Shown piece by piece: positions 43,518 to 51,104 of a stretch of DNA of 64,000 bases. The notes beneath the pieces are model-generated. The model was not told where the DNA came from, did not search any database, and worked only from the letters and a program-made list of their open reading frames with translations. Source of the stretch: Fusobacteriaceae bacterium (GTDB lineage: Bacteria; Fusobacteriota; Fusobacteriia; Fusobacteriales; Fusobacteriaceae); NCBI GenBank assembly GCA_031272775.1, contig JAISTB010000034.1, forward strand, positions 1 to 64,000, in the 5' to 3' direction. A program made the translations under genes and the position numbers. How positions within the stretch are numbered: the first letter of the stretch is position 1; each line of letters begins with the position of its first letter.

Positions 43518-44159
43518 ATGTTCAAAAAAACTGAAATCTTGAAACGGATTACCGACGTGGGCATCGTGGCCGTGGTCCGGGCCGAGAGTACGGCGGAGGC
43601 CATACGGATATCCAAAGCCTGCATCGCGGGCGGCATCCCGGCCATCGAAGTGACCTATACGGTTCCGGGCGCCACGGAAGCCATCAAGGCCCTGAAGGCC
43701 GAGATCGATCCCGGGCAGCTCATCATCGGCGCGGGGACCGTACTTGACGCCGTGACAGCAAGGATCGCCATTCTGGCGGGGGCCGAGTATATCGTATCTC
43801 CGGGCTTTGACGAGGAGACCGCGAAACTCTGCAACCTCTACCAGGTTCCCTATATGCCCGGCTGCCTCACGATCACGGAAATGATGCGCGCCATGTCCTA
43901 TGGCTGCGAGATTCTGAAGCTCTTCCCGGGAAGCGCCTTCGGACCCGACTATGTGAAAGCCGTCAAAGGGCCCCTGCCCACGGTCAACATCATGCCCACA
44001 GGAGGCGTCAGCATAGACAACATCGAAGCCTGGTTCGCAAACGGCGTCGTGGCCTGCGGCGCGGGCGGAAAACTGGCCAGCGGGACCAGCGAAGACATCA
44101 CGAAAACCGCGAAGGCCTTTGTGGAAAAAATCGCGGCCCTTCGCGCCAAAAAGAAATAA
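43518..44159 (+). CDS. eda: KDPG/KHG aldolase (2-dehydro-3-deoxy-phosphogluconate aldolase)
   Basis: Encodes 213 residues from the ATG at 43518 with AAGGAGG upstream. It cleaves KDPG to pyruvate and glyceraldehyde-3-phosphate. The class I aldolase features are the early VRAES and AIEVTYTVPGA, GAGTVLDA, the Schiff-base lysine in EILKLFPGSAFGP, and PTGGVSIDNI. It heads a four-gene module with KDG-kinase-like genes, so it probably finishes breakdown of uronates or related sugar acids. Confidence 0.93.
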   Translation: MFKKTEILKRITDVGIVAVVRAESTAEAIRISKACIAGGIPAIEVTYTVPGATEAIKALKAEIDPGQLIIGAGTVLDAVTARIAILAGAEYIVSPGFDEETAKLCNLYQVPYMPGCLTITEMMRAMSYGCEILKLFPGSAFGPDYVKAVKGPLPTVNIMPTGGVSIDNIEAWFANGVVACGAGGKLASGTSEDITKTAKAFVEKIAALRAKKK

Positions 44160-44185
44160 AACTTCACGCAACGGGGTGATGAGGA

Positions 44186-45202
44186 ATGGAGAAGATCGTT
44201 ACCTTCGGGGAAATCATGCTGCGTCTGACGCCGCCCGAATACAGCAAAATCAACCAGACCACGAGCTTCATGGCCAATTACGGCGGCGGAGAGGCCAATG
44301 TGGCCGTTTCCCTGTCCCATTTCGGGCACAGGACGTTTTTCCTTTCGAAGCTGCCCCCCAATATTCTGGGCGATTCGGCGATCCAGCATCTGCGCGGGCA
44401 CGGGGTCAATACGGACTATGTGATCCGCGGCTCCACAACCCTCGGGATCTATTTCCTCGAAACGGGCTTCGGCGGCAGACCGTCCAAGGTCATCTACAAC
44501 CGCAAGCATTCGGCCATTACCCGGATCGAAGCCGAAGAGGTGAATTTTGAGGAGATTTTCCGGGACGCCACCTGGTTTCATGTGTCGGGAATCTCGTTGG
44601 CCCTCGGGGAAAAGGTCCGGAAAACGGTGCTTCTTTGCCTCAAGGCCTGCAAGGAATACGGCGTCATGGTCTCTTTCGACTTCAATTACCGCTCGAAGCT
44701 CTGGACCGTGGAGGAGGCCGCTCCCCAATACCGGAAAGTCATTCCTTACGCCGATATCGTCTTTGCCTCGGAATTTGACTGCGAGACCATATTGGGCGTC
44801 AAGGCCGACAGCGGGACGCTTCTTTCCCCCAACGAACGGCGCGGCAACCTCTTTCGGAAGACCATCAAAAAATACGGCCTGCGTTATATTTTCGGCACGG
44901 ACCGGATCATCTACAGCGCCACGGAAAACAGCCTTTCGGCTTATTGCTTTTCCGAGACGACAGAAAAATATACCGATCCTATCCGCTTTAATATCTATGA
45001 CCGGATCGGAGGCGGCGACGCCTTCGCGGCGGGCGTGATCCACGGCCTGCTGGAAAAGCCCGACGATCCGGCCTGGGCCCTCAATTTCGGCCTGGTCACA
45101 TCCGTTTTGAAACACACGATTTACGGGGATGTTTGTGTGCTGAACGTTGAGGATATCCTCGACTACATGAAAAATTCAGGCGCCAAAGGCGTTGAACGCT
45201 GA
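44186..45202 (+). CDS. kdgK: PfkB-family sugar kinase, 2-keto-3-deoxygluconate kinase-like (first copy)
   Basis: Encodes 338 residues. It would phosphorylate KDG to KDPG for the adjacent aldolase. Ribokinase-family motifs: FGEIMLRLTPPE at the start, YGGGEANVAVSLSHFG, and the catalytic anion hole RIGGGDAFAAGVIHGL near 270. The second copy (45729-46754) is clearly paralogous but divergent, so the two may use different keto-deoxy sugars. Confidence 0.85.
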   Translation: MEKIVTFGEIMLRLTPPEYSKINQTTSFMANYGGGEANVAVSLSHFGHRTFFLSKLPPNILGDSAIQHLRGHGVNTDYVIRGSTTLGIYFLETGFGGRPSKVIYNRKHSAITRIEAEEVNFEEIFRDATWFHVSGISLALGEKVRKTVLLCLKACKEYGVMVSFDFNYRSKLWTVEEAAPQYRKVIPYADIVFASEFDCETILGVKADSGTLLSPNERRGNLFRKTIKKYGLRYIFGTDRIIYSATENSLSAYCFSETTEKYTDPIRFNIYDRIGGGDAFAAGVIHGLLEKPDDPAWALNFGLVTSVLKHTIYGDVCVLNVEDILDYMKNSGAKGVER

Positions 45203-45232
45203 CAAAAATTCTATATCAACTGGAGGAAAACG

Positions 45233-45688
45233 ATGATTATCGGAAAGATCAAAGATCTCAAATTATACAAAGGCCTGAGTCCGAACATTGATAAGGCGAT
45301 CGATTACGCCCTTTCGACGGATCTGGCGGCCCTCGCCGTGGGAAAACAGGACATTGACGGCAAAAATATTTATATCAACCGCCAGTCCTATACGGGAAAA
45401 CCCGCGGCCGATTGCGCCGCCGAAAACCACAACGACTATCTGGATCTGCAAATCGTCCTCAAGGGGACGGAAGGCTTCGGCTATGCCGATATCGGCAATC
45501 CGACGCTCAAAACGCTCGATCCCTACAACAAGGAAAAAGACGTCACAAAATACACCTGCGTCGACGAGACGGTCTACACCATGACGGAAGGCTCCTTTGC
45601 CATCGTCTTCCCCGAAGACGTCCACCGGCCCCAGATCAAAATCAACGAGGGGACCATTGAAAAAGCCGTGATCAAGATCAGGATCTGA
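45233..45688 (+). CDS. YhcH/YjgK/YiaL family protein
   Basis: Encodes 151 residues of the cupin-like DUF386 family. Conserved points are the ENHNDYLDLQIVLKG strand, AFPED-like IVFPEDVHRPQIK and the ending VIKIRI. Members cluster with sialic acid and uronate genes; some are sugar anomerases or isomerases. Its insertion between two kinase genes suggests it handles the anomeric form or an early isomer of the sugar acid. Confidence 0.88.
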   Translation: MIIGKIKDLKLYKGLSPNIDKAIDYALSTDLAALAVGKQDIDGKNIYINRQSYTGKPAADCAAENHNDYLDLQIVLKGTEGFGYADIGNPTLKTLDPYNKEKDVTKYTCVDETVYTMTEGSFAIVFPEDVHRPQIKINEGTIEKAVIKIRI

Positions 45689-45728
45689 CGAGAAAAATCC
45701 GAGAGGTAAAAGACAGGAGGTAATTGAA

Positions 45729-46754
45729 ATGGCAAAAATCATCACATTGGGCGAAATCATGCTGCGGCTTTCCTCACCGGGAAATTCCCGCCTCGTGCAA
45801 TCCCAGACCTTTGACGTGGTCTATGGCGGCGGGGAGGCCAACGTGGCCGTATCCTGCGCCAATTACGGGCATGACGCTTATTTCGTGACAAAACTCCCGA
45901 AACATGAAGTCGGGGAAAGCGCTCTGACGACGCTCAGGCGCTACGGCATCCGGACGGATTATATCGCGAGGGGCGGCGAGCGCCTCGGGATTTATTTTCT
46001 CGAGTCGGGCTCTTCGGTCCGGCCTTCGAAAGTAATCTACGACAGAGCCCATTCGGCCATCGCCGAAGCGGACGAAAAGGATTTTGACTTCGACAAAATC
46101 ATGGAAGGGGCGGCCTGGTTCCACTGGTCGGGGATCACCCCCGCCATCAGCGACAAGGCCTCGGAACTCACGAAGCTCGCCTGTATCGCCGCGAAAAAGC
46201 ACGGCGTCACCGTATCGGTGGATCTCAATTTCCGGAAAAAGCTCTGGTCCAAAGAGAAAGCCCAGTCCGTTATGCGGCCGCTGATGGAATACGTCGACGT
46301 CTGCATCGGCAATGAGGAGGACGCGGAACTCTGCCTCGGCTTCAAGCCCGACGCCGACATCACGAAGGGAAAGACCGGCGCCGAAGGCTATAAGGGCATT
46401 TTCAAACAAATGGCCGATCAGTTCAAATTCAAATATGTAATTTCCACGCTGCGGGAATCGCTCTCGGCCTCCCACAACGGCTGGAAGGCGCTGATTTATA
46501 ACGGCAGCGAATTCTATGAATCCAAGCGCTACGATCTGCTGCCCATCGTGGATCGCGTCGGCGGCGGCGACGCCTTTTCCGGCGGGATCATCCACGGGCT
46601 TTTGACTTGGCCCGACAATCAGGGAAAAGCGCTGGAATTCGCGGTAGCGGCTTCGGCCCTGAAGCATACGATCCCCGGCGACTTCAATCTTGTGAGCCTT
46701 GAGGAAGTGGAAACGCTGGCGGGCGGCGACGCCTCGGGCAGAGTGCAGCGCTGA
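45729..46754 (+). CDS. PfkB-family sugar kinase, 2-keto-3-deoxygluconate kinase-like (second copy)
   Basis: Encodes 341 residues with AGGAGG upstream. The domain pattern is as in the first copy: LGEIMLRLSSPG, YGGGEANVAVSCANYG and RVGGGDAFSGGIIHGL. It shares long stretches of similarity with the first copy, such as the N-terminal 50 residues and the region from SASELT to the end, so the pair looks like an old tandem duplication around the YhcH gene. It is the last gene of the module; a repeat and a terminator follow. Confidence 0.85.
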   Translation: MAKIITLGEIMLRLSSPGNSRLVQSQTFDVVYGGGEANVAVSCANYGHDAYFVTKLPKHEVGESALTTLRRYGIRTDYIARGGERLGIYFLESGSSVRPSKVIYDRAHSAIAEADEKDFDFDKIMEGAAWFHWSGITPAISDKASELTKLACIAAKKHGVTVSVDLNFRKKLWSKEKAQSVMRPLMEYVDVCIGNEEDAELCLGFKPDADITKGKTGAEGYKGIFKQMADQFKFKYVISTLRESLSASHNGWKALIYNGSEFYESKRYDLLPIVDRVGGGDAFSGGIIHGLLTWPDNQGKALEFAVAASALKHTIPGDFNLVSLEEVETLAGGDASGRVQR

Positions 46755-46775
46755 AAAATCAAAACCATCTTGCAT

Positions 46776-46792
46776 GGAGGCGCAAAGGCGCA
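46776..46792 (+). repeat. Dispersed short repeat, copy 2
   Basis: Identical to the 17-base core at 258-274 (GGAGGCGCAAAGGCGCA), again between a stop codon and a terminator hairpin. Confidence 0.7.
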
Positions 46793-46805
46793 GAGGAAAT
46801 GTTGA

Positions 46806-46843
46806 TCAAAAAACCCCCGGACCGGAAATGTTCGGGGTTTTTC
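46806..46843 (+). terminator. Intrinsic terminator after the keto-deoxy-sugar module
   Basis: AAAAACCCC (46809-46817) pairs with GGGGTTTTT (46834-46842), with a GC-rich interior and a T tract. Confidence 0.85.
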
Positions 46844-46845
46844 TA

Positions 46846-46874
46846 TTGCGTTTTTTCGGCAAATATGATATAAC
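46846..46874 (+). promoter_or_regulatory. Promoter of the nadK-recN-era operon
   Basis: TTGCGT (46846-46851), a 17-base spacer and TATAAC (46869-46874) with TG two bases upstream of the -10, 44 bases before the nadK start. Confidence 0.6.
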
Positions 46875-46917
46875 TTTCTTAGAGAATTTCCAAGACAAAA
46901 GGGTGTTCAGGTGAAGC

Positions 46918-47721
46918 ATGAAAACGGTTGCGATATTCTATAACGAGCAAAAAGAGCTGGCGCGGAAGATTTACGACAGGAGTCTCGCCTATTTCCGGGA
47001 AAAGGGAATCCGGGTCGTGGGCTTGGATGAAATCGGCGGCTGTGATTTCTGCGTGACCATCGGCGGCGACGGGACGCTCCTCAGAAGTTTCCGGGCGATC
47101 AGCGAAAATGAGCGCCTGTTTGTGATCGCCATCAACGCCGGCAGTCTCGGATTTTTGACCGAGATCAAAGAAGAAGGTGTATTTTCAGCCTATGACGAAT
47201 ATCTTTCGGGAGATTTCCGCTGGGAAGAGCGTTACATCCTCGAGGTAACCCACGGAGACAACACCCGCTACGCCCTGAACGAGCTCCTGATTTCCAAAGA
47301 CGGGGCCGCTGCCCGGGTCATCCGCCTGAAATTCACCTCGGACGGCCAGGATATGTGCGTCTACAAAGGAGACGGCGTTATCGTTTCCACGCCGACAGGC
47401 TCCACGGCCTATTCCATGTCGGCGGGAGGCCCCATCGTCAAATCGAACGCCAAAGTCATGGTGATTACGCCCCTGGCGCCGCACAACCTCAATATCCGCC
47501 CCATCGTCATCGGCGGCGACGAGACGCTGGACATCCGCTTGATCGACGAAGACAGAAAAGCGACTATTTTGATAGACGGGCATGAGGGGGAGACCGTCAC
47601 GCCCTTTTCCCGGGTAGGCGTCCGTTATTCCGGAAAAACCCTGAAATTGGTTATCCCCAAGGCGCGCAATTATTACAGCGTGCTCCGGGAAAAGCTCAAA
47701 TGGGGGGACAATTTATGCTGA
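46918..47721 (+). CDS. nadK: NAD kinase
   Basis: Encodes 267 residues. It phosphorylates NAD to NADP. Motifs are TIGGDGTLLRSF, NAGSLGFLTEI, the NELLISKDG segment and STPTGSTAYSMSAGGPIV. The start is ATG with CAGGTGA upstream. Its stop overlaps the recN start by 7 bases. Confidence 0.95.
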   Translation: MKTVAIFYNEQKELARKIYDRSLAYFREKGIRVVGLDEIGGCDFCVTIGGDGTLLRSFRAISENERLFVIAINAGSLGFLTEIKEEGVFSAYDEYLSGDFRWEERYILEVTHGDNTRYALNELLISKDGAAARVIRLKFTSDGQDMCVYKGDGVIVSTPTGSTAYSMSAGGPIVKSNAKVMVITPLAPHNLNIRPIVIGGDETLDIRLIDEDRKATILIDGHEGETVTPFSRVGVRYSGKTLKLVIPKARNYYSVLREKLKWGDNLC

Positions 47722-49379
47722 AGGAGTTGAAGATCGAAAATCTGGCGATCATCAAGGACGTCGCCATGGCCTTTGAAGACGGGCTTGTGGTCCTGACCGG
47801 CGAAACCGGCGCGGGAAAATCCATTATCCTCAGCGGGATCAATCTGCTCATCGGAGAAAAAGCGTCTTTTGACATGATCCGGAGCGGCGAGGAAAATTTG
47901 ATCGCCCAGGGCATATTCTCCCTGACCCCCGCCCAGCGGGAAGAAATCGAAAAACTGGGCATTCTGCTCTTTGATGAGGACGAGCTCATCATCCGCCGGA
48001 TCTACGACAGCAGCGGCAAGGGCAAGGCCTTTATCAATGACGCCCGGGTGACCCTGAACGCTCTCAGGGAGGTCACGGTCAACCTGATCGATATTGTGGG
48101 CCAGCACGCCCATCAGATGCTGCTCAACAAAAATAACCACATCCGGCTGCTGGACCAGTTCCTCGGAGAAGAGGGGAAAAGGCAAAAAGAAGCCGTGGCG
48201 GTCCTGCATGGGCGGTATACCGACGTCCTTCGGGCCATCGGGGAGACGGAAGCGCTGCGGACGGCGTACAAAGACAAGATGGAATTATACCTGTTCCAGG
48301 CGGATGAGATCGACAGGATCAATCCGCTTTCTGATGAGGACACACAGCTGGAGGAAGAATACAAGCGTCTCTTTCACGCCGAAATGATCCGGGAAAAACT
48401 GGAAACCGGGCATATGACGCTGTCCGAGGGGGAAAGAAGCGTCCTCGGGCAGTTGCGCGCCGTCGTGCGCAGTCTCGAGAGCATCGTTTCCTGGGGCGGC
48501 GCCTACGGGGAACTCCATGAGCGCCTCGAAAGGGCCTGGTATGAGGTCGAGGACTGCGACGATATCCTGAAGACACTGGGAAGCGGCCTTGAAACCGATG
48601 ACAGGGCCCTGGCCCGGATGGCCGAGCGCCTGGACGCGCTGGCGGGTCTGCGGCGCAAATACGGAGCGAGCATGGACGAGGTCCTTCAATATCGGGCGGA
48701 GATCGCGCAAAAAATAGCCGATTACGACGAAAGCGCCTACCGGATCGACCATTTGCTCAAGGAAAAGCAAGAGATCCTGAATCTCTACACCGCCGAATCG
48801 GCGAAGCTTTCGGCGTTGAGACGGCAGAAGGGCGCGGAGATCAAAAACCTGCTGGAAGCGGAATTAAAGGATCTCAATATGGGCGGAGCGAGCTTTGAGG
48901 CAAGGACCACGGAAAGCGAGCGGATGGGCCCGGGCGGAACCGACGACGTGGAATTTTTCATCTCCACGAATCCCGGCGAGGAAATGAAACCCCTGTGGCG
49001 CATCGCTTCAGGCGGGGAAGTCAGCCGGATCATGCTCGCGCTCAAAGTGATCTTTTCAAAGGTTGACAATATCCCGATACTGATCTTTGACGAGATCGAT
49101 ACGGGCGTCGGCGGCGAGACGATTCGCAAAATCGCCGCCAAGCTGAAAGCCATCGGAAGCCACACGCAGGTGATCTCCATCACCCATTCGCCCGTGATCG
49201 CGGCCATGGCCACGGAACAACTGCTGATCCAAAAAGAGACGGAGGGACAGAAGACACAGACGACGGTAAAGACCATAGACGGCGAGGAAAGGGTCCGGGA
49301 GATCGCGAGGATGCTCGCGGGGGAAGCCGTCACCGAAAGCGTCGTCGCCCACGCCAGAGAGCTCCTTTCGGGGGCGTGA
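47715..49379 (+). CDS. recN: DNA repair protein RecN
   Basis: Encodes 554 residues from the ATG at 47715 with GGGGGG upstream. RecN is an SMC-like ATPase that tethers broken DNA ends. Walker A is LTGETGAGKSIIL near the N-terminus; the DIVGQHAHQMLLN motif follows; a coiled coil spans about 150-370; the signature ASGGEVSRIMLALK and Walker B LIFDEIDTGVGG lie near the C-terminus. It is translationally coupled to nadK, as in many bacteria. Confidence 0.95.
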   Translation: MLKELKIENLAIIKDVAMAFEDGLVVLTGETGAGKSIILSGINLLIGEKASFDMIRSGEENLIAQGIFSLTPAQREEIEKLGILLFDEDELIIRRIYDSSGKGKAFINDARVTLNALREVTVNLIDIVGQHAHQMLLNKNNHIRLLDQFLGEEGKRQKEAVAVLHGRYTDVLRAIGETEALRTAYKDKMELYLFQADEIDRINPLSDEDTQLEEEYKRLFHAEMIREKLETGHMTLSEGERSVLGQLRAVVRSLESIVSWGGAYGELHERLERAWYEVEDCDDILKTLGSGLETDDRALARMAERLDALAGLRRKYGASMDEVLQYRAEIAQKIADYDESAYRIDHLLKEKQEILNLYTAESAKLSALRRQKGAEIKNLLEAELKDLNMGGASFEARTTESERMGPGGTDDVEFFISTNPGEEMKPLWRIASGGEVSRIMLALKVIFSKVDNIPILIFDEIDTGVGGETIRKIAAKLKAIGSHTQVISITHSPVIAAMATEQLLIQKETEGQKTQTTVKTIDGEERVREIARMLAGEAVTESVVAHARELLSGA

Positions 49380-49410
49380 GCGCAGGCCGGCGGGAACAAG
49401 GGGGAAGAGC

Positions 49411-50199
49411 ATGGACCATATCTGGGCGTTTCTGGAGTACGCGAGAAATATCGGGAATATCAATGACCAGACTTTCCGGATCTACGAAAAGGACATCAAC
49501 GACTTGCGGCTCTGGTTGAAAGAAAAAGAGATCGACGTAGAAAAGGCGAAAACCGAAGATCTCAACGCTTATCTTCAGCATTTGCAAAATAAATACAAGA
49601 CAAAAACAGTATATCGTAAAACGAGTTCCATCAGGAGTTTTTACAAATACCTGCTTGAGCAAAATGTCATCCCGCAGATTCCCCTCGGCAATTTTCGCTT
49701 TGAGGCCGCGGCAACGATCGGCGGAAACGCGCTGAGCGCCGGGGAATACGAGACGCTGCTTGCGCAATTTCCGGATACGGAGGAAGGGCAAAGGGAAAAA
49801 ATATTGACTGAATTTATCTATGAATCGGGACTCAAGAATACGGAGGTTTTTTCTTTGCAAATGAGAGACCTGCGTCGCTACGAATACAGAAATTTCCTGC
49901 TTTTGAAGCGGGGTAAACTGATCAAAAGAGATATTTCTCCCATTCTGCGGGAAGAACTCATGCGCTTCGCGGCATGTTACCCCGAAGCCGACCTCTTTGA
50001 CAAAAGGACCGCGAAGGTCTACAACCGACATTTGCTGGAATACGGCTACAAAGCGGGCTTTGCCGACAACATCACGTCAAACGTGATCCGAAACAGCAAA
50101 CTCCGTCACGACCGGAGCGGGGAAGAGGGAGACGGGGATTTTTTCCGAAAGCTCAAAGAATTTTATTTATCTACAAAAATAGGAGATGATCTCCGGTGA
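49411..50199 (+). CDS. Tyrosine recombinase (XerC/D-like) homologue lacking catalytic residues
   Basis: Encodes 262 residues. The N-terminal SAM-like core-binding domain (about 1-90) is typical, with KTSSIRSFYKYL. In the catalytic domain the first active-site Arg, normally in TGLR-SE, is K142 (ESGLKNTE); the HxxR block reads N224-V-I-R227; and the final stretch resembling LGHSSISTTQIY is LKEFYLSTKIGD, which leaves no nucleophilic tyrosine in place. R227 is the only catalytic residue I can align. The frame is intact, and its end overlaps era by 4 bases (GTGA). I infer a DNA-binding protein without recombinase activity. Confidence 0.78.
   Translation: MDHIWAFLEYARNIGNINDQTFRIYEKDINDLRLWLKEKEIDVEKAKTEDLNAYLQHLQNKYKTKTVYRKTSSIRSFYKYLLEQNVIPQIPLGNFRFEAAATIGGNALSAGEYETLLAQFPDTEEGQREKILTEFIYESGLKNTEVFSLQMRDLRRYEYRNFLLLKRGKLIKRDISPILREELMRFAACYPEADLFDKRTAKVYNRHLLEYGYKAGFADNITSNVIRNSKLRHDRSGEEGDGDFFRKLKEFYLSTKIGDDLR
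50182..50194 (+). promoter_or_regulatory. Hairpin covering the era ribosome-binding site
   Basis: GGAGA-TGA-TCTCC forms a perfect 5-bp stem that contains the only Shine-Dalgarno sequence of era, whose GTG start lies just after it at 50196. Ribosomes finishing the upstream gene would melt it, coupling the two. Confidence 0.5.
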
Positions 50200-51095
50200 A
50201 GGCCGGGTTTATCGCCGTCGTCGGACGGCCCAACACAGGAAAATCCACGCTGATCAATAAGCTCGTCTCGGAAAAGGTCGCGATCGTTTCCGACAAATCG
50301 GGTACGACCCGGGAGAATATCCGAGGGATTCTGAACCGGGGCGGCAATCAGTATATCTTTATCGATACGCCGGGCATTCACAAGCCGAAAAATCTCCTGG
50401 GCGATTACATGACCCAAAGCGCTGTGGGCGTCCTCTCGGAAGTGGACGTGATTTTATTCGTGCTGGACGGGACGGTCCCCGTGGGTACGGGCGACCAATT
50501 TGTCATGGAGCGCATCCTTGAGGCGAAGCGGGTTCCCCGGATCATCGTCTTGAATAAAACCGACAAGCTCACGGACGCGGCGCTCATCGAAAAAAAAGCG
50601 GAAATCGAAGAAAAATTGACTAATTTTGACGGCTATATTGAAATATCTGGCAAATACGGCTTTGGACTCGACCGGCTTTTGGCCGCCGTCGATCCTTTTT
50701 TAGAGGAAGGGGTCTGCTATTATCCCGACGACATGTATACGGATATGCCCACTTACCGAATCATCACGGAGATCATCCGGGAGAAAATTCTCCTGAAGAC
50801 CAGGGACGAAATCCCCCATTCCGTCGCGATTGAGCTGATTCATACGGAACAGCGGAAGAAGAGCGCCGACCTCTTTCAGGCCAACATCTACGTGGAAAGG
50901 GATTCCCAGAAGGGGATCCTGATCGGGAAAAACGGACGCATGCTCAAGGAAATCAGCACGGAGGCGAGACTCGAGATCGAAAAACTGCTCGATCATCCGG
51001 TCTACCTCGAACTATGGGTCAAAGTCAAGGAAGATTGGCGCAAAAAAAAGCCCTTCCTGAAGGAAATGGGCTACGCGCCCGGGAAAGGAACGTGA
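50196..51095 (+). CDS. era: GTPase Era
   Basis: Encodes 299 residues from a GTG start. Era binds 16S rRNA and helps 30S maturation. GTPase motifs: G1 VGRPNTGKST, G2 region SGTTRENIRG, G3 DTPGIHKPK, G4 NKTD. The C-terminal KH domain carries GILIGKNGRMLKEIS. It follows the XerC-like gene with a 4-base overlap and precedes an ABC exporter by 9 bases. Confidence 0.95.
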   Translation: MKAGFIAVVGRPNTGKSTLINKLVSEKVAIVSDKSGTTRENIRGILNRGGNQYIFIDTPGIHKPKNLLGDYMTQSAVGVLSEVDVILFVLDGTVPVGTGDQFVMERILEAKRVPRIIVLNKTDKLTDAALIEKKAEIEEKLTNFDGYIEISGKYGFGLDRLLAAVDPFLEEGVCYYPDDMYTDMPTYRIITEIIREKILLKTRDEIPHSVAIELIHTEQRKKSADLFQANIYVERDSQKGILIGKNGRMLKEISTEARLEIEKLLDHPVYLELWVKVKEDWRKKKPFLKEMGYAPGKGT

Positions 51096-51104
51096 AGAAA
51101 AGCA

